This document shows, piece after piece, positions 33,945 through 42,160 of a DNA stretch of 64,000 nt (its first letter is position 1; the number at the start of each line of letters is the position of its first letter). The notes below the pieces were generated by a model. That model searched no databases, was not told the DNA's origin, and worked only from the letters and a program-made list of their open reading frames with translations. The stretch comes from DASQFI01 sp035633215 (GTDB lineage: Bacteria > Acidobacteriota > Vicinamibacteria > Vicinamibacterales > SCN-69-37). The position numbers and the translations under genes are program-made. The stretch covers positions 62,001-126,000 of the forward strand of contig DASQFI010000071.1 in assembly GCA_035633215.1 (NCBI GenBank). The letters run 5' to 3'.

Positions 33945-35555
33945 ATGACTCGTCCAAGAGACCCCCCGGGTCCTTTCAGCCGCCTTTTCGAGACGCTCCA
34001 GGAAGGCGTGTACGTCGGCCGGATCGGACTAAATGAGAGCCAGACGGTCACGCTCGCGGCCAATCCGCAGCTCCGGCTGATCTTTGGCTGGGCGGCCGAT
34101 GTGCCGGTGGCCCAGGTCCGGCCGCTCGACGCGGATCGCTTCGTCGACGAACAGGCCCGGACGGAGTTCCTGCAGGACCTCGCGCGCGACGGACAAGTGC
34201 GTGGCTACGTGCTTCGTCTGCGCCGGGCGGATGGGTCCGCGATCTGGACCGAGGTCACCGCGCGCGCCGAGTCGACCGGCGCGGCAACGCCCGCGCGAAA
34301 ACCGGCCGCGCGCCGGGGAAAATCGGACGGCCGAAAGGCGGCGCCGCCGGCGCGGCCCGCCGCGTCCACCCTGCACGTCGAGGCGATCATGCGCGACGTC
34401 ACGGAGCGGAAGAAGCTCCAGGACCAGTCGCGCGATCTCTACCACCAGCTCTCACAGGCGGAAAAACTGGCGGCGCTTGGGCAGACGATGTCGGGCGTCG
34501 CGCACGAGCTGAACAACCCGCTTGCCACCATCCTGGCCTGCGCCGAGCGGCTCGCGGGCCGGCGTCTCGACGAGCTGACGCGGCGCGATCTCGACGCCAT
34601 CCACAATGCCGCCGAGCGCGCCGCACGCATCGTCCGCAACCTCCAGACGTTCGCGCGAAAACGGCATACCACCCGCACGACCGTCGATCTCAACCAGGTC
34701 GTGCGCGAGACGCTGGCGCTCCGCGCGTACGAGCAGCGCGTCGCGCACGTCGTGATTCTCGAGGCGCTTTCGGCCGGCTTGCCGCCGGTCTTTGCCGATC
34801 CCCACCAGATTCAGCAAATCCTGCTCAATCTCATTGTCAACGCCGAGCAGGCGATGCTCGACGCGCACGGACGCGGCACGCTTATCCTGCGCACCTGGCA
34901 GGAACCCGAGCGCGATGCCGTCATTCTCGAGGTGAACGACGACGGCCCGGGGGTGCCGGACGAGGTCCAGAAACGGATTTTCGACCCGTTTTTCACGACG
35001 AAGGCGATCGGCAAGGGCACGGGGCTCGGCCTCACGGTGGCGTATGCGATCGCGCAGGAGCACGGCGGCCGCCTCGCGGTGCGATCAGAGGGCGGTCGCG
35101 GCGCGTCGTTGCTGCTCGAGCTGCCAGTGAGCGGCGACAACGTGCGGCTGCCCGAGGCGCCGCCCGCGCAGCCGACGCCGGACGTGCCGAAGGGCACGCG
35201 CGCGCTGGTGATCGAGGACGAGCTCGCGCTCGGCGAAGCGGTCGCCGCGGCGCTTGCCGACGAAGGCTTCAGAGTCGATCGCGCCGGCGACGGCGAAGAA
35301 GCGCTCGTTCGCCTGCGCGAGCGCCACTACGACGTCATCATCTGCGACCTGAAGATGCCGAAAGTGGACGGGATGATGTTCTTCAGCGAAGTCTCACAGA
35401 AGATGCCGCACGTCGCGCGACGATTGGTGTTCGTCACCGGCGACGTCGCGGGTACAGAAGCCGAGCGGTTTCTCGAAGAGAGCGGGTGCCGGTGGGTGCC
35501 GAAGCCGTTCAGATTGAGAGATCTCGTCCGAATTGCGAGGGAGACGCTCGGATAA
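33945..35555 (+). CDS. PAS-histidine kinase-receiver hybrid protein
   Basis: 536 residues, no TM segments. PAS domain about residues 8-145 with an Ala/Lys/Arg-rich insertion (about 105-130). HisKA follows with the phospho-acceptor His in SGVAHELNNPLATILA. HATPase has LNLIVNAEQAM (N box), DDGPGVP (G1), FFTTKAIGKGTGLGL (G2). The C-terminal receiver has acidic ED, CDLKMPKVDG with the phospho-Asp, and a conserved Lys in VPKPF. It is a cytosolic hybrid kinase of NtrB-like HisKA type. Its output could be the NtrC-type regulator at 37331-38722. ATG 33945 is chosen; the in-frame region upstream looks non-coding. Confidence 0.87.
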   Translation: MTRPRDPPGPFSRLFETLQEGVYVGRIGLNESQTVTLAANPQLRLIFGWAADVPVAQVRPLDADRFVDEQARTEFLQDLARDGQVRGYVLRLRRADGSAIWTEVTARAESTGAATPARKPAARRGKSDGRKAAPPARPAASTLHVEAIMRDVTERKKLQDQSRDLYHQLSQAEKLAALGQTMSGVAHELNNPLATILACAERLAGRRLDELTRRDLDAIHNAAERAARIVRNLQTFARKRHTTRTTVDLNQVVRETLALRAYEQRVAHVVILEALSAGLPPVFADPHQIQQILLNLIVNAEQAMLDAHGRGTLILRTWQEPERDAVILEVNDDGPGVPDEVQKRIFDPFFTTKAIGKGTGLGLTVAYAIAQEHGGRLAVRSEGGRGASLLLELPVSGDNVRLPEAPPAQPTPDVPKGTRALVIEDELALGEAVAAALADEGFRVDRAGDGEEALVRLRERHYDVIICDLKMPKVDGMMFFSEVSQKMPHVARRLVFVTGDVAGTEAERFLEESGCRWVPKPFRLRDLVRIARETLG

Positions 35556-35566
35556 GGGCGGGGACA

Positions 35567-35705
35567 GTCAAAAACGCTTGTCGGTACGGCGGGTACGACG
35601 GGTCCCTGGAACGAACTAACGCTGGCCAACTTCCTTAGCTAAAGAAGATGACCAGCGTCAGAAGGTTCCTTGGACCTGCCGTACCCGTCGTACCGACAAG
35701 CGTTT
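35567..35705. repeat. Long imperfect palindrome between converging genes
   Basis: CAAAAACGCTTGTCGGTACG (35575 onward) pairs with CGTACCGACAAGCGTTTTTG (ending about 35708). Inner blocks GGGTCC/GGACC and CGCTGG/CCAGCG also pair. The arms resemble the unit at 25174-25252. Probably terminates the kinase and sigma-factor transcripts. Confidence 0.75.
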
Positions 35706-35721
35706 TTGGCAGGCGCTTCTC

Positions 35722-36540
35722 TTATGCAACCCGATGAAGCCGCCGCTTCGTCGTCTCCCGCTTGACGGTCGAGGCCGCAGCCATCCGGGCCCGGCGCGGT
35801 TTCTGGACCAGCTTGAGCGCCGGCGTGTCGCCGTTGCCCGTCAGGATCTTGCGCAGGCGCAGAATCGCTCGCGCGTGGAGCTGCGAGACGCGCGATTCAT
35901 TCACGCCAATCTGTTTGCCAATCTGCTTCATCGTCGCGTCGCCGAAGTAATAGAGACCGAGGATCTTCCGCTCGCGGGCTGGCAGCTGCGCGAGGGCGGC
36001 GCGGACGCGGTCGCGAACTTCCGACTGCTCGAAGAGGCGATCCGGCGAGGGCGGCTCACTCGGGACCAGAACGGCAGGAAGCGTGGCGCTGTCGAGCGTC
36101 TCGAAGTTGGCGAGCGGCGACGTCGACTCGATCGTGCTGATGCGCACGATCGTGCGCTCGAGCCGGGTCTCGTCGGCGCCGACTCGTTTCGCGAGGTCCG
36201 CCAGCGTGGGCTCGGCGCCCAGCTCGCGGCGCAGCTCTTCACGCGCGGCTTCGAGCTCGCGTCGCACTCTGCGGACGCCACGCGGCCACGCGTCGCGGCG
36301 GAGCGCGTCGATCATCGCGCCACGCACGCGGCGTTCCGCGAACGTCTCGAACTTGATGCCCCGGCTCTCGTCGAAGCGATGCGCCGCGTCGATGAGGCCC
36401 AGGACGCCGTCCTGAACGAGATCGCCAAGATCGATTGAATGCGGCATGGTGGACGCCATGCGCCGCGCAAGCGACTCCACAAATGGCAAGCTCGCTGCGA
36501 CCCGATCCTGCTGATGACCCGCCAAAGGCGCCCGTTGCAT
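35722..36540 (-). CDS. RNA polymerase sigma factor, FliA/WhiG-like (group 3)
   Basis: 272 residues. Region 2: DLVQDGVLGLIDAAHRFDESRGIKF (core binding and -10 recognition). Region 3: AEPTLADLAKRVGADETRL. Region 4: LPARERKILGLYYFGDATMKQIGKQIGVNESRVSQLHARAI (HTH for -35). A basic tail of about 35 residues follows. The pattern fits FliA-type sigma28 factors. ATG 36540 is supported by GGGAGG five bases upstream. No flagellar genes are in this window, so the regulon could be motility, stress or development. Confidence 0.88.
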   Translation of the reverse strand: MQRAPLAGHQQDRVAASLPFVESLARRMASTMPHSIDLGDLVQDGVLGLIDAAHRFDESRGIKFETFAERRVRGAMIDALRRDAWPRGVRRVRRELEAAREELRRELGAEPTLADLAKRVGADETRLERTIVRISTIESTSPLANFETLDSATLPAVLVPSEPPSPDRLFEQSEVRDRVRAALAQLPARERKILGLYYFGDATMKQIGKQIGVNESRVSQLHARAILRLRKILTGNGDTPALKLVQKPRRARMAAASTVKRETTKRRLHRVA

Positions 36541-36762
36541 CGATTCCTCCCTAAAGGTCGAACGTGTCAGGGCCGATTGCAGGGGCAACAGCGATGCCAC
36601 GGGGAAAGCAAACAAACAGCGAATCCTGCCTCGGATCCGACGATTCCTCTAACTCTATTTTTTGCTTGGCTTTAGCGAGAAGTGCTCGAGTGTGAAGTGC
36701 TGTGAAATCGTGTGCGGAGGTGCTCCAGGCTCGTCACGCCTTTGACAGCAGTACCAAAACTG

Positions 36763-37002
36763 TCATGACGCCGACGGAGTCAACCCTGGGTCGCGCTCGT
36801 TTTCCGGGGCCAGGAGACGTCGAAGACTCTGCACGCTGGCGATCGCATCGACCGCTCCAGCGACGATCTGACTGGCTCGCGCGCGCTGGGTCTCGTCGGT
36901 GAGCCGGCCTTCCAGCAACTCGGCGTTGGCGAGGATGACACCGAGCTGATTGTTCAGTCGATGGAACAGCCGCGCGAGTTCCGACTCGGGAACAGGGTCC
37001 AC
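36763..37002 (-). CDS. Small H-box (HisKA-like) protein
   Basis: 79 residues. ELARLFHRLNNQLGVILANAELLE is close to the H-box of HisKA domains (HxxNN form), and the rest forms a second helix (ARASQIVAGAVDAIASVQSL). There is no ATPase domain. It may be a stand-alone phospho-acceptor/dimerisation protein or a degenerate kinase remnant. It lies 30 bases downstream of a small HTH gene in the same direction, close to a sigma factor and an NtrC-type regulator. Confidence 0.6.
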   Translation of the reverse strand: MDPVPESELARLFHRLNNQLGVILANAELLEGRLTDETQRARASQIVAGAVDAIASVQSLRRLLAPENERDPGLTPSAS

Positions 37003-37032
37003 AGGTCTGGAGGTCTCGTCGTCGTCAGCGTT

Positions 37033-37248
37033 TCATGCGCCGCGGCGAAGACGATCGTTCCACTCGACGCTGGGCGGCTGCGTTGCGCCGGGCTCGCGCC
37101 ACAGCGTGTCGGCAAAAATCCGGACCGATCCGCCGGCGGTTCGCACGTACTCGACCTTCCCGCCTGCCAACCAGTTGTAGATGGTCCGACGACTCACCCC
37201 CACCAGCTCGCACGCGCGAGGAATCGACACGGTCTTTCTATCAGGCAT
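37033..37248 (-). CDS. Small helix-turn-helix DNA-binding protein (excisionase/MerR-like)
   Basis: 71 residues. VSIPRACELVGVSRRTIYNWLAGGKVEYVRTAGGSVRIF is a winged HTH of the excisionase/HTH_17 type, which binds DNA through the SRRTIYNWL helix. No integrase lies nearby, so a regulatory role is more likely than excision. It is divergent from the sigma54 regulator, so the 82 bases between them (37249-37330) may hold promoters for both. A run GTCCGACGACTCAC was noted but no operator could be fixed. Confidence 0.75.
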   Translation of the reverse strand: MPDRKTVSIPRACELVGVSRRTIYNWLAGGKVEYVRTAGGSVRIFADTLWREPGATQPPSVEWNDRLRRGA

Positions 37249-37330
37249 CATCGACGGAACTATCGGATTTGACGGAAAAATTCGTTAGGGGTCTGACAAG
37301 AACAGTTCCGTGTCAAAATACCGCCACCCA

Positions 37331-38722
37331 ATGGGGGAGACTCCACAACAACATTTACTGCTCGTCGACGACGAAGGCGGCTTTCGGGAGGTCATGGCCG
37401 AACGGCTGGCCGATCACGGATTTCGGGTCGAACAAGCCTCCACCGGTGAGCAAGCGCTCGATCGCCTCAACGACTTCGCCTTCGACATTCTCGTGACTGA
37501 CCTTCGGCTGCCGGGCGTGGACGGCCGCAGGATCCTCGACGAAGCCTTCGCGAGATACCCGGAAATCATCGCCATCGTCATCACCGGCTTCGGCACGGTA
37601 CGAGAAGCCGTCGAGATCACGAGGCTCGGCGTCGAAGGGTTCATCACCAAGCCATTTCAGTTCGAGGAGCTGCTGCACGAGCTGAACGCCGCGATCGAAA
37701 AGCGGCGGCTCAGGGCCGAAAACGCCTACCTGCGGGCGCAGCTGCACGATCGCTTCAAGCTCGACGGCATCATCGGCCGCACGCCGATCATGCTCGAGTT
37801 GTTCGAGCTCCTGAAGACCGTCGCGGCAACGGCCAGTACCGTACTCGTGACCGGAGAGACGGGCACGGGCAAGGAGCTTGCGGCACGGGCGATTCACGAC
37901 GCCAGCGCGCGCCGCAACCAGCGCTTCGTCGCGATCAGCTGCAGCGCGATTCCGGAGACGCTCCTCGAAGCTGAGCTGTTCGGGCACGTGAGAGGCGCTT
38001 TTACGGGCGCGTTCGCGAATCGCCAGGGCCGCATCGAGCAGGCGCATCGGGGCACGTTGTTCCTCGACGAAGTGGGGACGATGAGCGCGGCGCTGCAGGC
38101 AAAGCTGCTCCGTGTGATTCAGGCGCGGGAGTTCGAGCGCGTCGGCGATTCGCAGACGATCAAGGTGGACGTACGCGTCATTGCCGCGACCAACAGCGAT
38201 CTCCGGAAGATGGTGGAGATCGGCACATTCCGCGAAGATCTCTACTATCGCTTGAACGTCATCCCGGTGCGGATGCCGGCGCTGCGCGAGCGCCGCGCCG
38301 ACATCCCGATTCTGGCCCAGCACTTCCTGGACGATCTTGCCAAGGGCGCGATGCCGCCTCGCGCTCGCGTGACGCTCGGTCAGGATGCGCAACAGGCGCT
38401 GATGGCCTTCGGCTGGCCCGGCAATGTCCGTCAGCTGGAAAACGTGATGGAGCGGACGTTCGCGCTGTCTCCGGGCCGCGCGCAGATCGGCGGGATCGAT
38501 CTGCCCGAGGAGATCCGACAGGCGCGAGCGCCCATCCCGACCGGCGATTTCGTGTTTCCCGACGTCGGCGTCCAGATGGAGCGGCTGGTCTCCGACTTCG
38601 AGCACAACCTCATCAGGCGGGCGCTCGAACGCACCGGCGGCAACAAGCGACAGGCGGCCGAGCTCCTCAATGTCAAACGCACGACACTCATCGAGAAGCT
38701 GAAGCGCCTCGAGCGTCACTGA
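37331..38722 (+). CDS. Sigma54-dependent response regulator, NtrC family
   Basis: 463 residues. Receiver domain with LLVDDEGG (acidic pair), VTDLRLPGVDG (phospho-Asp), and KPF. AAA+ domain: Walker A GETGTGKELAARAIH, the sigma54-contacting GAFTGAFANRQG, Walker B GTLFLDEVG, and the sensor region FREDLYYRLNVIPV. The C-terminal Fis-type HTH reads RTGGNKRQAAELLNVKRTTLIEKLK. It activates sigma54 promoters when phosphorylated. A GTG seven codons upstream (37310) is an alternative start; neither has a good SD. The hybrid kinase at 33945-35555 is the nearest candidate partner. Confidence 0.9.
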   Translation: MGETPQQHLLLVDDEGGFREVMAERLADHGFRVEQASTGEQALDRLNDFAFDILVTDLRLPGVDGRRILDEAFARYPEIIAIVITGFGTVREAVEITRLGVEGFITKPFQFEELLHELNAAIEKRRLRAENAYLRAQLHDRFKLDGIIGRTPIMLELFELLKTVAATASTVLVTGETGTGKELAARAIHDASARRNQRFVAISCSAIPETLLEAELFGHVRGAFTGAFANRQGRIEQAHRGTLFLDEVGTMSAALQAKLLRVIQAREFERVGDSQTIKVDVRVIAATNSDLRKMVEIGTFREDLYYRLNVIPVRMPALRERRADIPILAQHFLDDLAKGAMPPRARVTLGQDAQQALMAFGWPGNVRQLENVMERTFALSPGRAQIGGIDLPEEIRQARAPIPTGDFVFPDVGVQMERLVSDFEHNLIRRALERTGGNKRQAAELLNVKRTTLIEKLKRLERH

Positions 38723-38729
38723 CTCCCGC

Positions 38730-39458
38730 ATGCCCACACACGCGTTCTGGGTCATCGTCGACGGCACAACGCCGACCGCTTTTCGCGCGAAGCAGCGCGA
38801 CGTGCTCGTTCCGACGCTCAAACAGCTCCAACGCACCCAGCCGACGGTCGCGCTGCGATGGTTCGACCGCGGCCAGTTGTGGGATTCACCGATCGCCGCT
38901 CACGACGCGCTCAAGGCCAGACGAAGCCTGCGATCGGATCGGAAGCCGAACTGGCGGCCGGGTGGCGACCACGTCGATCCGCGCGATCGGTTCAAGTTGA
39001 CGAGGGACCAGAAGAGGGCAAAGTTCAAGCGGCTGCGATCGCGAAACCCTGGAAGCTGGGAAGGGAGGCCTGGAGGCGAGGCTGGGAGTGCCGGGGCGCG
39101 AGCGCCAGATACCGGGATCCCCGCAGGCGGTCAAGAGCGGAAGCACGGAGGTTGGAAGCCGAAGAGTCCGGGAGGTTGGAAGCCAAAGAGCCCGGGAGGC
39201 TGGAAGCCGAAGGGTCCGGGAGGTTGGAAGCCAAAGAGCCCCGGAGGTTGGAAACCGAAGAGCCCGGGAGGTTGGAAACCAAAGAGCCCGGGGGGTTGGA
39301 AGTCGAGTGGTTCCAGAACCTCGAAGCCCGGAAGTCCGGGAGGCTGGAAGCCCGGCGGTCCGGGTCGCCCGAGAGGTGCGGGCAGACCCACTGGAACGGG
39401 CGAGAACCGGGCCCGCTCCCGAGGTCCCGGACCGCGCGGACCGAAACGCGATCGATGA
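38730..39458 (+). CDS. Protein with GGWKPKSP tandem repeats
   Basis: 242 residues, strongly basic. N-terminal 70 residues form a compact domain (THAFWVIVDGTTPTAFRAKQ, RWFDRGQLWDSP) of unknown function that reads like a small conserved domain, possibly linked to RNA or translation. Residues about 140-191 are six to seven copies of an 8-residue unit GGWKPKSP encoded by 24-bp tandem repeats (39147-39303), followed by a G/P/R-rich tail. The C-terminal half is predicted disordered and could bind nucleic acid. It starts 8 bases after the regulator and overlaps the next gene (ATGA). Confidence 0.7.
   Translation: MPTHAFWVIVDGTTPTAFRAKQRDVLVPTLKQLQRTQPTVALRWFDRGQLWDSPIAAHDALKARRSLRSDRKPNWRPGGDHVDPRDRFKLTRDQKRAKFKRLRSRNPGSWEGRPGGEAGSAGARAPDTGIPAGGQERKHGGWKPKSPGGWKPKSPGGWKPKGPGGWKPKSPGGWKPKSPGGWKPKSPGGWKSSGSRTSKPGSPGGWKPGGPGRPRGAGRPTGTGENRARSRGPGPRGPKRDR
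39147..39303 (+). repeat. 24-bp coding tandem repeat
   Basis: About 6.5 copies of a 24-bp unit beginning GGNTGGAAGCCRAAGAGYCC. Copies differ mainly at synonymous positions, which suggests that the peptide is under selection or that the array is not very recent. Confidence 0.8.
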
Positions 39459-39808
39459 TCGCGCACATCGTTCTCTTCACCCCGAAACCGAACATCAGTC
39501 GCGACCTGCTTCTAGCATGTGCCCAACTCCTGGAGCGGTTGGCGCGGGAAGTTCCGGGCGTTGTCCGCGCATCGGTTGGACGATCGGTTGCAGTCGATCC
39601 TGGCTATCCGAGGCCTCTTGGTGAAAAGACCTATCAAAATGCCTGTGTCATCGAGTTCGACGACAAGCCGAGCCTGTTGGCGTATCTGACCCACCCGTTG
39701 CATCGAGAACTGGGTCGTTTGTTCTGGGAGCTCTGCGAGTCCGCTGTCGTTCTGGAGAGCGAGATGGTGGACGCGAAAACAGAATCGCTCGTGCGGTTTC
39801 TGGTTTAA
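39455..39808 (+). CDS. Dabb family (stress-responsive alpha/beta barrel) protein
   Basis: 117 residues, dimeric ferredoxin-like fold. MIAHIVLFTPKPNIS at the N-terminus and HPLHRELGRLFWELCESAVVLE toward the end are typical of Dabb proteins; members are mostly of unknown function. The start overlaps the stop of the repeat protein by ATGA, so translation is probably coupled. Confidence 0.82.
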   Translation: MIAHIVLFTPKPNISRDLLLACAQLLERLAREVPGVVRASVGRSVAVDPGYPRPLGEKTYQNACVIEFDDKPSLLAYLTHPLHRELGRLFWELCESAVVLESEMVDAKTESLVRFLV

Positions 39809-39852
39809 GACCTAAAATGACAATAGTGGCGGCGGATTCTGAAACCGATGGC

Positions 39853-40902
39853 CTACGAGACTGTCGCCGGCGCGAGAAAGAAGTTCTCTATCAAGGATCG
39901 CAACTCAGGAACCGACTGAGCCGAGTTGATTGCGACCCGGAGCTGCGACCCGCCTTCCAGCCCCTTCGTGTACCACGATCCCAGGGCGCGAAGCTTGTTG
40001 ATGACCCAGCGCTCCCGGCCCCGCGCGATGGGAACCGCGTCGCTGGGCTGCTGCCCCGGTGCCGTGTGCCGAAACCCTGCATCCTCGCCAACACGCTCGC
40101 GAAGAAGCAGATCCATGTAGTCCAGCAAGAACTGCCCGCGCTCGAACGGTGAAACTTCACCCGGCGTACGACCGGCAAGCGCCTGGGCGGCCTGGTTGAA
40201 GATCCATGGATTTCGAAGCGCGCCGCGGCCGACCAGCACGCCACTCGCGCCAGACTCGCGGAGGCGGCTGACGATTTGTGTCGGCTCGACGCAGTCGCCT
40301 GAGCCAAACACCGGGATCCGCAGGGCTTTGGCAACGCGGCCGATCAGTTTCCAGTCCGACTCGCCTGTGTACGACTGCGCCGCCGTGCGGCCGTGAACGG
40401 CCACCGCCGCGGCGCCGGCGTCCTCGACCATCCGCGCCAGGTCCGGCGCGTTGATCGCATGCTCGTTCCAGCCCGCCCGCATCTTCACCGTCACCGGAAT
40501 TCTGACCGCGCTCGCCATTGCGCGCACGACTTCAGCGGCATGCTCCGGTTCGCGCATCAGGCTGCAGCCGGCGTTGTGCTTCGCGATCTTCGGCACCGGG
40601 CAGCCCATGTTGATGTCGACGATATCGGCGCCCATGCCCTCGACGATCTGGGCGGCATCGGCCATCACTTTGGGATCGCCGCCGAAGATTTGAATCGAAA
40701 CCGGCCGCTCGGCTTCGGTGTACTCCGCGTACTCGAGCGTGCGGTCGATCCCGCGCACGAGGCCCTCCGAGCTCACCATCTCGGTGACGACGAGCCCGCA
40801 GCCGCCCATGCCTTTCACGAGCCGGCGGAAGGCCGTGTCCGTCATGCCGGCCATCGGAGCCAGCGCGACGGGATGGTCGAGAGTAAGGGAGGCGATTTTC
40901 AT
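39853..40902 (-). CDS. dusB: tRNA-dihydrouridine synthase
   Basis: 349 residues, FMN-dependent TIM-barrel enzyme that reduces specific uridines in the tRNA D loop using NAD(P)H. APMAGMTDTAFRRL is the FMN-binding N-terminus, DINMGCPVPKIAKHNAGCSLM includes the catalytic Cys, KMRAGWNE and VHGRTAAQSYTG follow, and VLVGRGALRNPWIF closes the barrel. The C-terminal helical domain follows. The general form fits DusB; the target position is not certain. It is the first gene of a long minus-strand block that reaches parA. Confidence 0.9.
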   Translation of the reverse strand: MKIASLTLDHPVALAPMAGMTDTAFRRLVKGMGGCGLVVTEMVSSEGLVRGIDRTLEYAEYTEAERPVSIQIFGGDPKVMADAAQIVEGMGADIVDINMGCPVPKIAKHNAGCSLMREPEHAAEVVRAMASAVRIPVTVKMRAGWNEHAINAPDLARMVEDAGAAAVAVHGRTAAQSYTGESDWKLIGRVAKALRIPVFGSGDCVEPTQIVSRLRESGASGVLVGRGALRNPWIFNQAAQALAGRTPGEVSPFERGQFLLDYMDLLLRERVGEDAGFRHTAPGQQPSDAVPIARGRERWVINKLRALGSWYTKGLEGGSQLRVAINSAQSVPELRSLIENFFLAPATVS

Positions 40903-40916
40903 TGGTGACGACGGAC

Positions 40917-40963
40917 GTAGGGGCGGGCTTCAGCCCGCCTGTCAGGCCGGCTGAAGCCCCTAC
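40917..40963. repeat. GTAGGGGC-type palindrome, copy 1
   Basis: GTAGGGGCGGGCTTCAGCC and its complement GGCTGAAGCCCCTAC frame a 47-bp hairpin; the surA-like gene's stop codon (40960-40962) is in the right arm. A second copy lies between atpG and atpD (52197-52245). Confidence 0.8.
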
Positions 40964-42111
40964 ATTTGCCCGCTCTTGCCCCGTGTCAGCAGCGCCTTCT
41001 CGTACTGCTGTTTGTAGCCGTCGTCCTTCCACTCAATCAGCGCCTGCGCGCGCAGCTTTTCGATGTACTTCTTCATCTCGCCGCCGAGGCGCTCCTGGTA
41101 GATCTTCTGCGCGATGGCGTCGCGCACCTGGTCGAACGGCTCGACGGCCGCGGCCGCACGCGCGTCGACTTTGAAAATCCGATAGCCCGTCGGAAAACGA
41201 AGGGGCTCGGACACTTCACCGGGCTTGAGCTTGGCGAGCGCATCACGCACGACGGGCTGCATCTCGTCGATGACGACGGTGCCGACCAGTCCGCCGTTTG
41301 CCTTCGAACCGGCGTCAGAGACGTCTGCCGCCACCTTGACGAAGTCCTCGCCGGCAAGCACGCGGGCACGCGCTTTCACGATCTTGTCTTTTGCCTCTTC
41401 GTCGGCCGCGACGTTGACCGCCGGCTGGCCGGTCGAGTCGGTCTGCGCCGGCACGTTGACGACCATCTCGCGCAGCACGAGCGTCGCGGGTTTCATGAAC
41501 GCTTCCGGATGCTTCTCGTAGTACTGGCGCGTCTCTTCCTCGGTGAGACGCATGTTGTTCATGATCTCGGTCTGCTCGACGCCGCGCTGAAGGTAGGCGC
41601 GTTCGAAGTTCTGCCGGAGCTCGGCCAGTGTGAGGCCAGCCTGCACGAGCGCCTTCTTGAGTCCCTCATCGTCGAGGTTGTTCGCCTTCTTGACGTTTTC
41701 GAGCTGCTGCTTGAAATTCTCTTCCGTGAACCTGATGCCGAGCTCGCGTCCGCGTTGCACGAGCAGCAGCTCGTCCACGACCGCAACCAGCAGTGCGGGG
41801 GTCAACGCGTTGATCTTCTCGGCCAGCTTCGCGTCGTCCTGAAAGGCCTTCGGGTCTTTGACGTCCTGGCTCTCGTCCCGCAGCGCCTCGACCTGCCGCT
41901 GCACGAGCTCGGTCTGCGTGAAGATCTCGCCGTTCACCTTCACGATGACTCGCTGAATGATGTTGCTGGGAACCGGCGGCTTGGGCTGGAGGGGGCTCGG
42001 CTGTGCGGGCGGGCCGGTCGGGTTCTGTGGCGGCGGCGTGCTCTGCGCAACCACACGCGCCGCGCCAGCCAGAACGAGCGCGGCCGAGAGACAGACTGCC
42101 AGGTTGTTCAT
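40960..42111 (-). CDS. SurA-like periplasmic peptidyl-prolyl isomerase
   Basis: 383 residues from ATG 42111. A signal peptide (LAVCLSAALVLAGAARVVAQ) and Pro-rich linker precede a SurA N-terminal chaperone-like domain (VNGEIFTQTELVQ, DELLLVQRGRELGI). A parvulin-type PPIase domain covers about residues 205-320 (VLREMVVNVP, GEDFVKVAADVSDAGSKANGGLVG, FPTGYRIFKVD). It should assist folding of outer-membrane barrels. A further in-frame start lies ten codons upstream. The gene is followed by mfd upstream and dus downstream, with a palindrome at the stop. Confidence 0.85.
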   Translation of the reverse strand: MNNLAVCLSAALVLAGAARVVAQSTPPPQNPTGPPAQPSPLQPKPPVPSNIIQRVIVKVNGEIFTQTELVQRQVEALRDESQDVKDPKAFQDDAKLAEKINALTPALLVAVVDELLLVQRGRELGIRFTEENFKQQLENVKKANNLDDEGLKKALVQAGLTLAELRQNFERAYLQRGVEQTEIMNNMRLTEEETRQYYEKHPEAFMKPATLVLREMVVNVPAQTDSTGQPAVNVAADEEAKDKIVKARARVLAGEDFVKVAADVSDAGSKANGGLVGTVVIDEMQPVVRDALAKLKPGEVSEPLRFPTGYRIFKVDARAAAAVEPFDQVRDAIAQKIYQERLGGEMKKYIEKLRAQALIEWKDDGYKQQYEKALLTRGKSGQM

Positions 42112-42160
42112 GAGCACACCCCACGGCCCCCACGGCCGCAACTGATACGAAACAAATATC

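Noticed and set aside
39147..39303. CRISPR array
   Set aside because: The 24-bp repeats are directly tandem without spacers, in frame and coding GGWKPKSP; no cas genes in the window.
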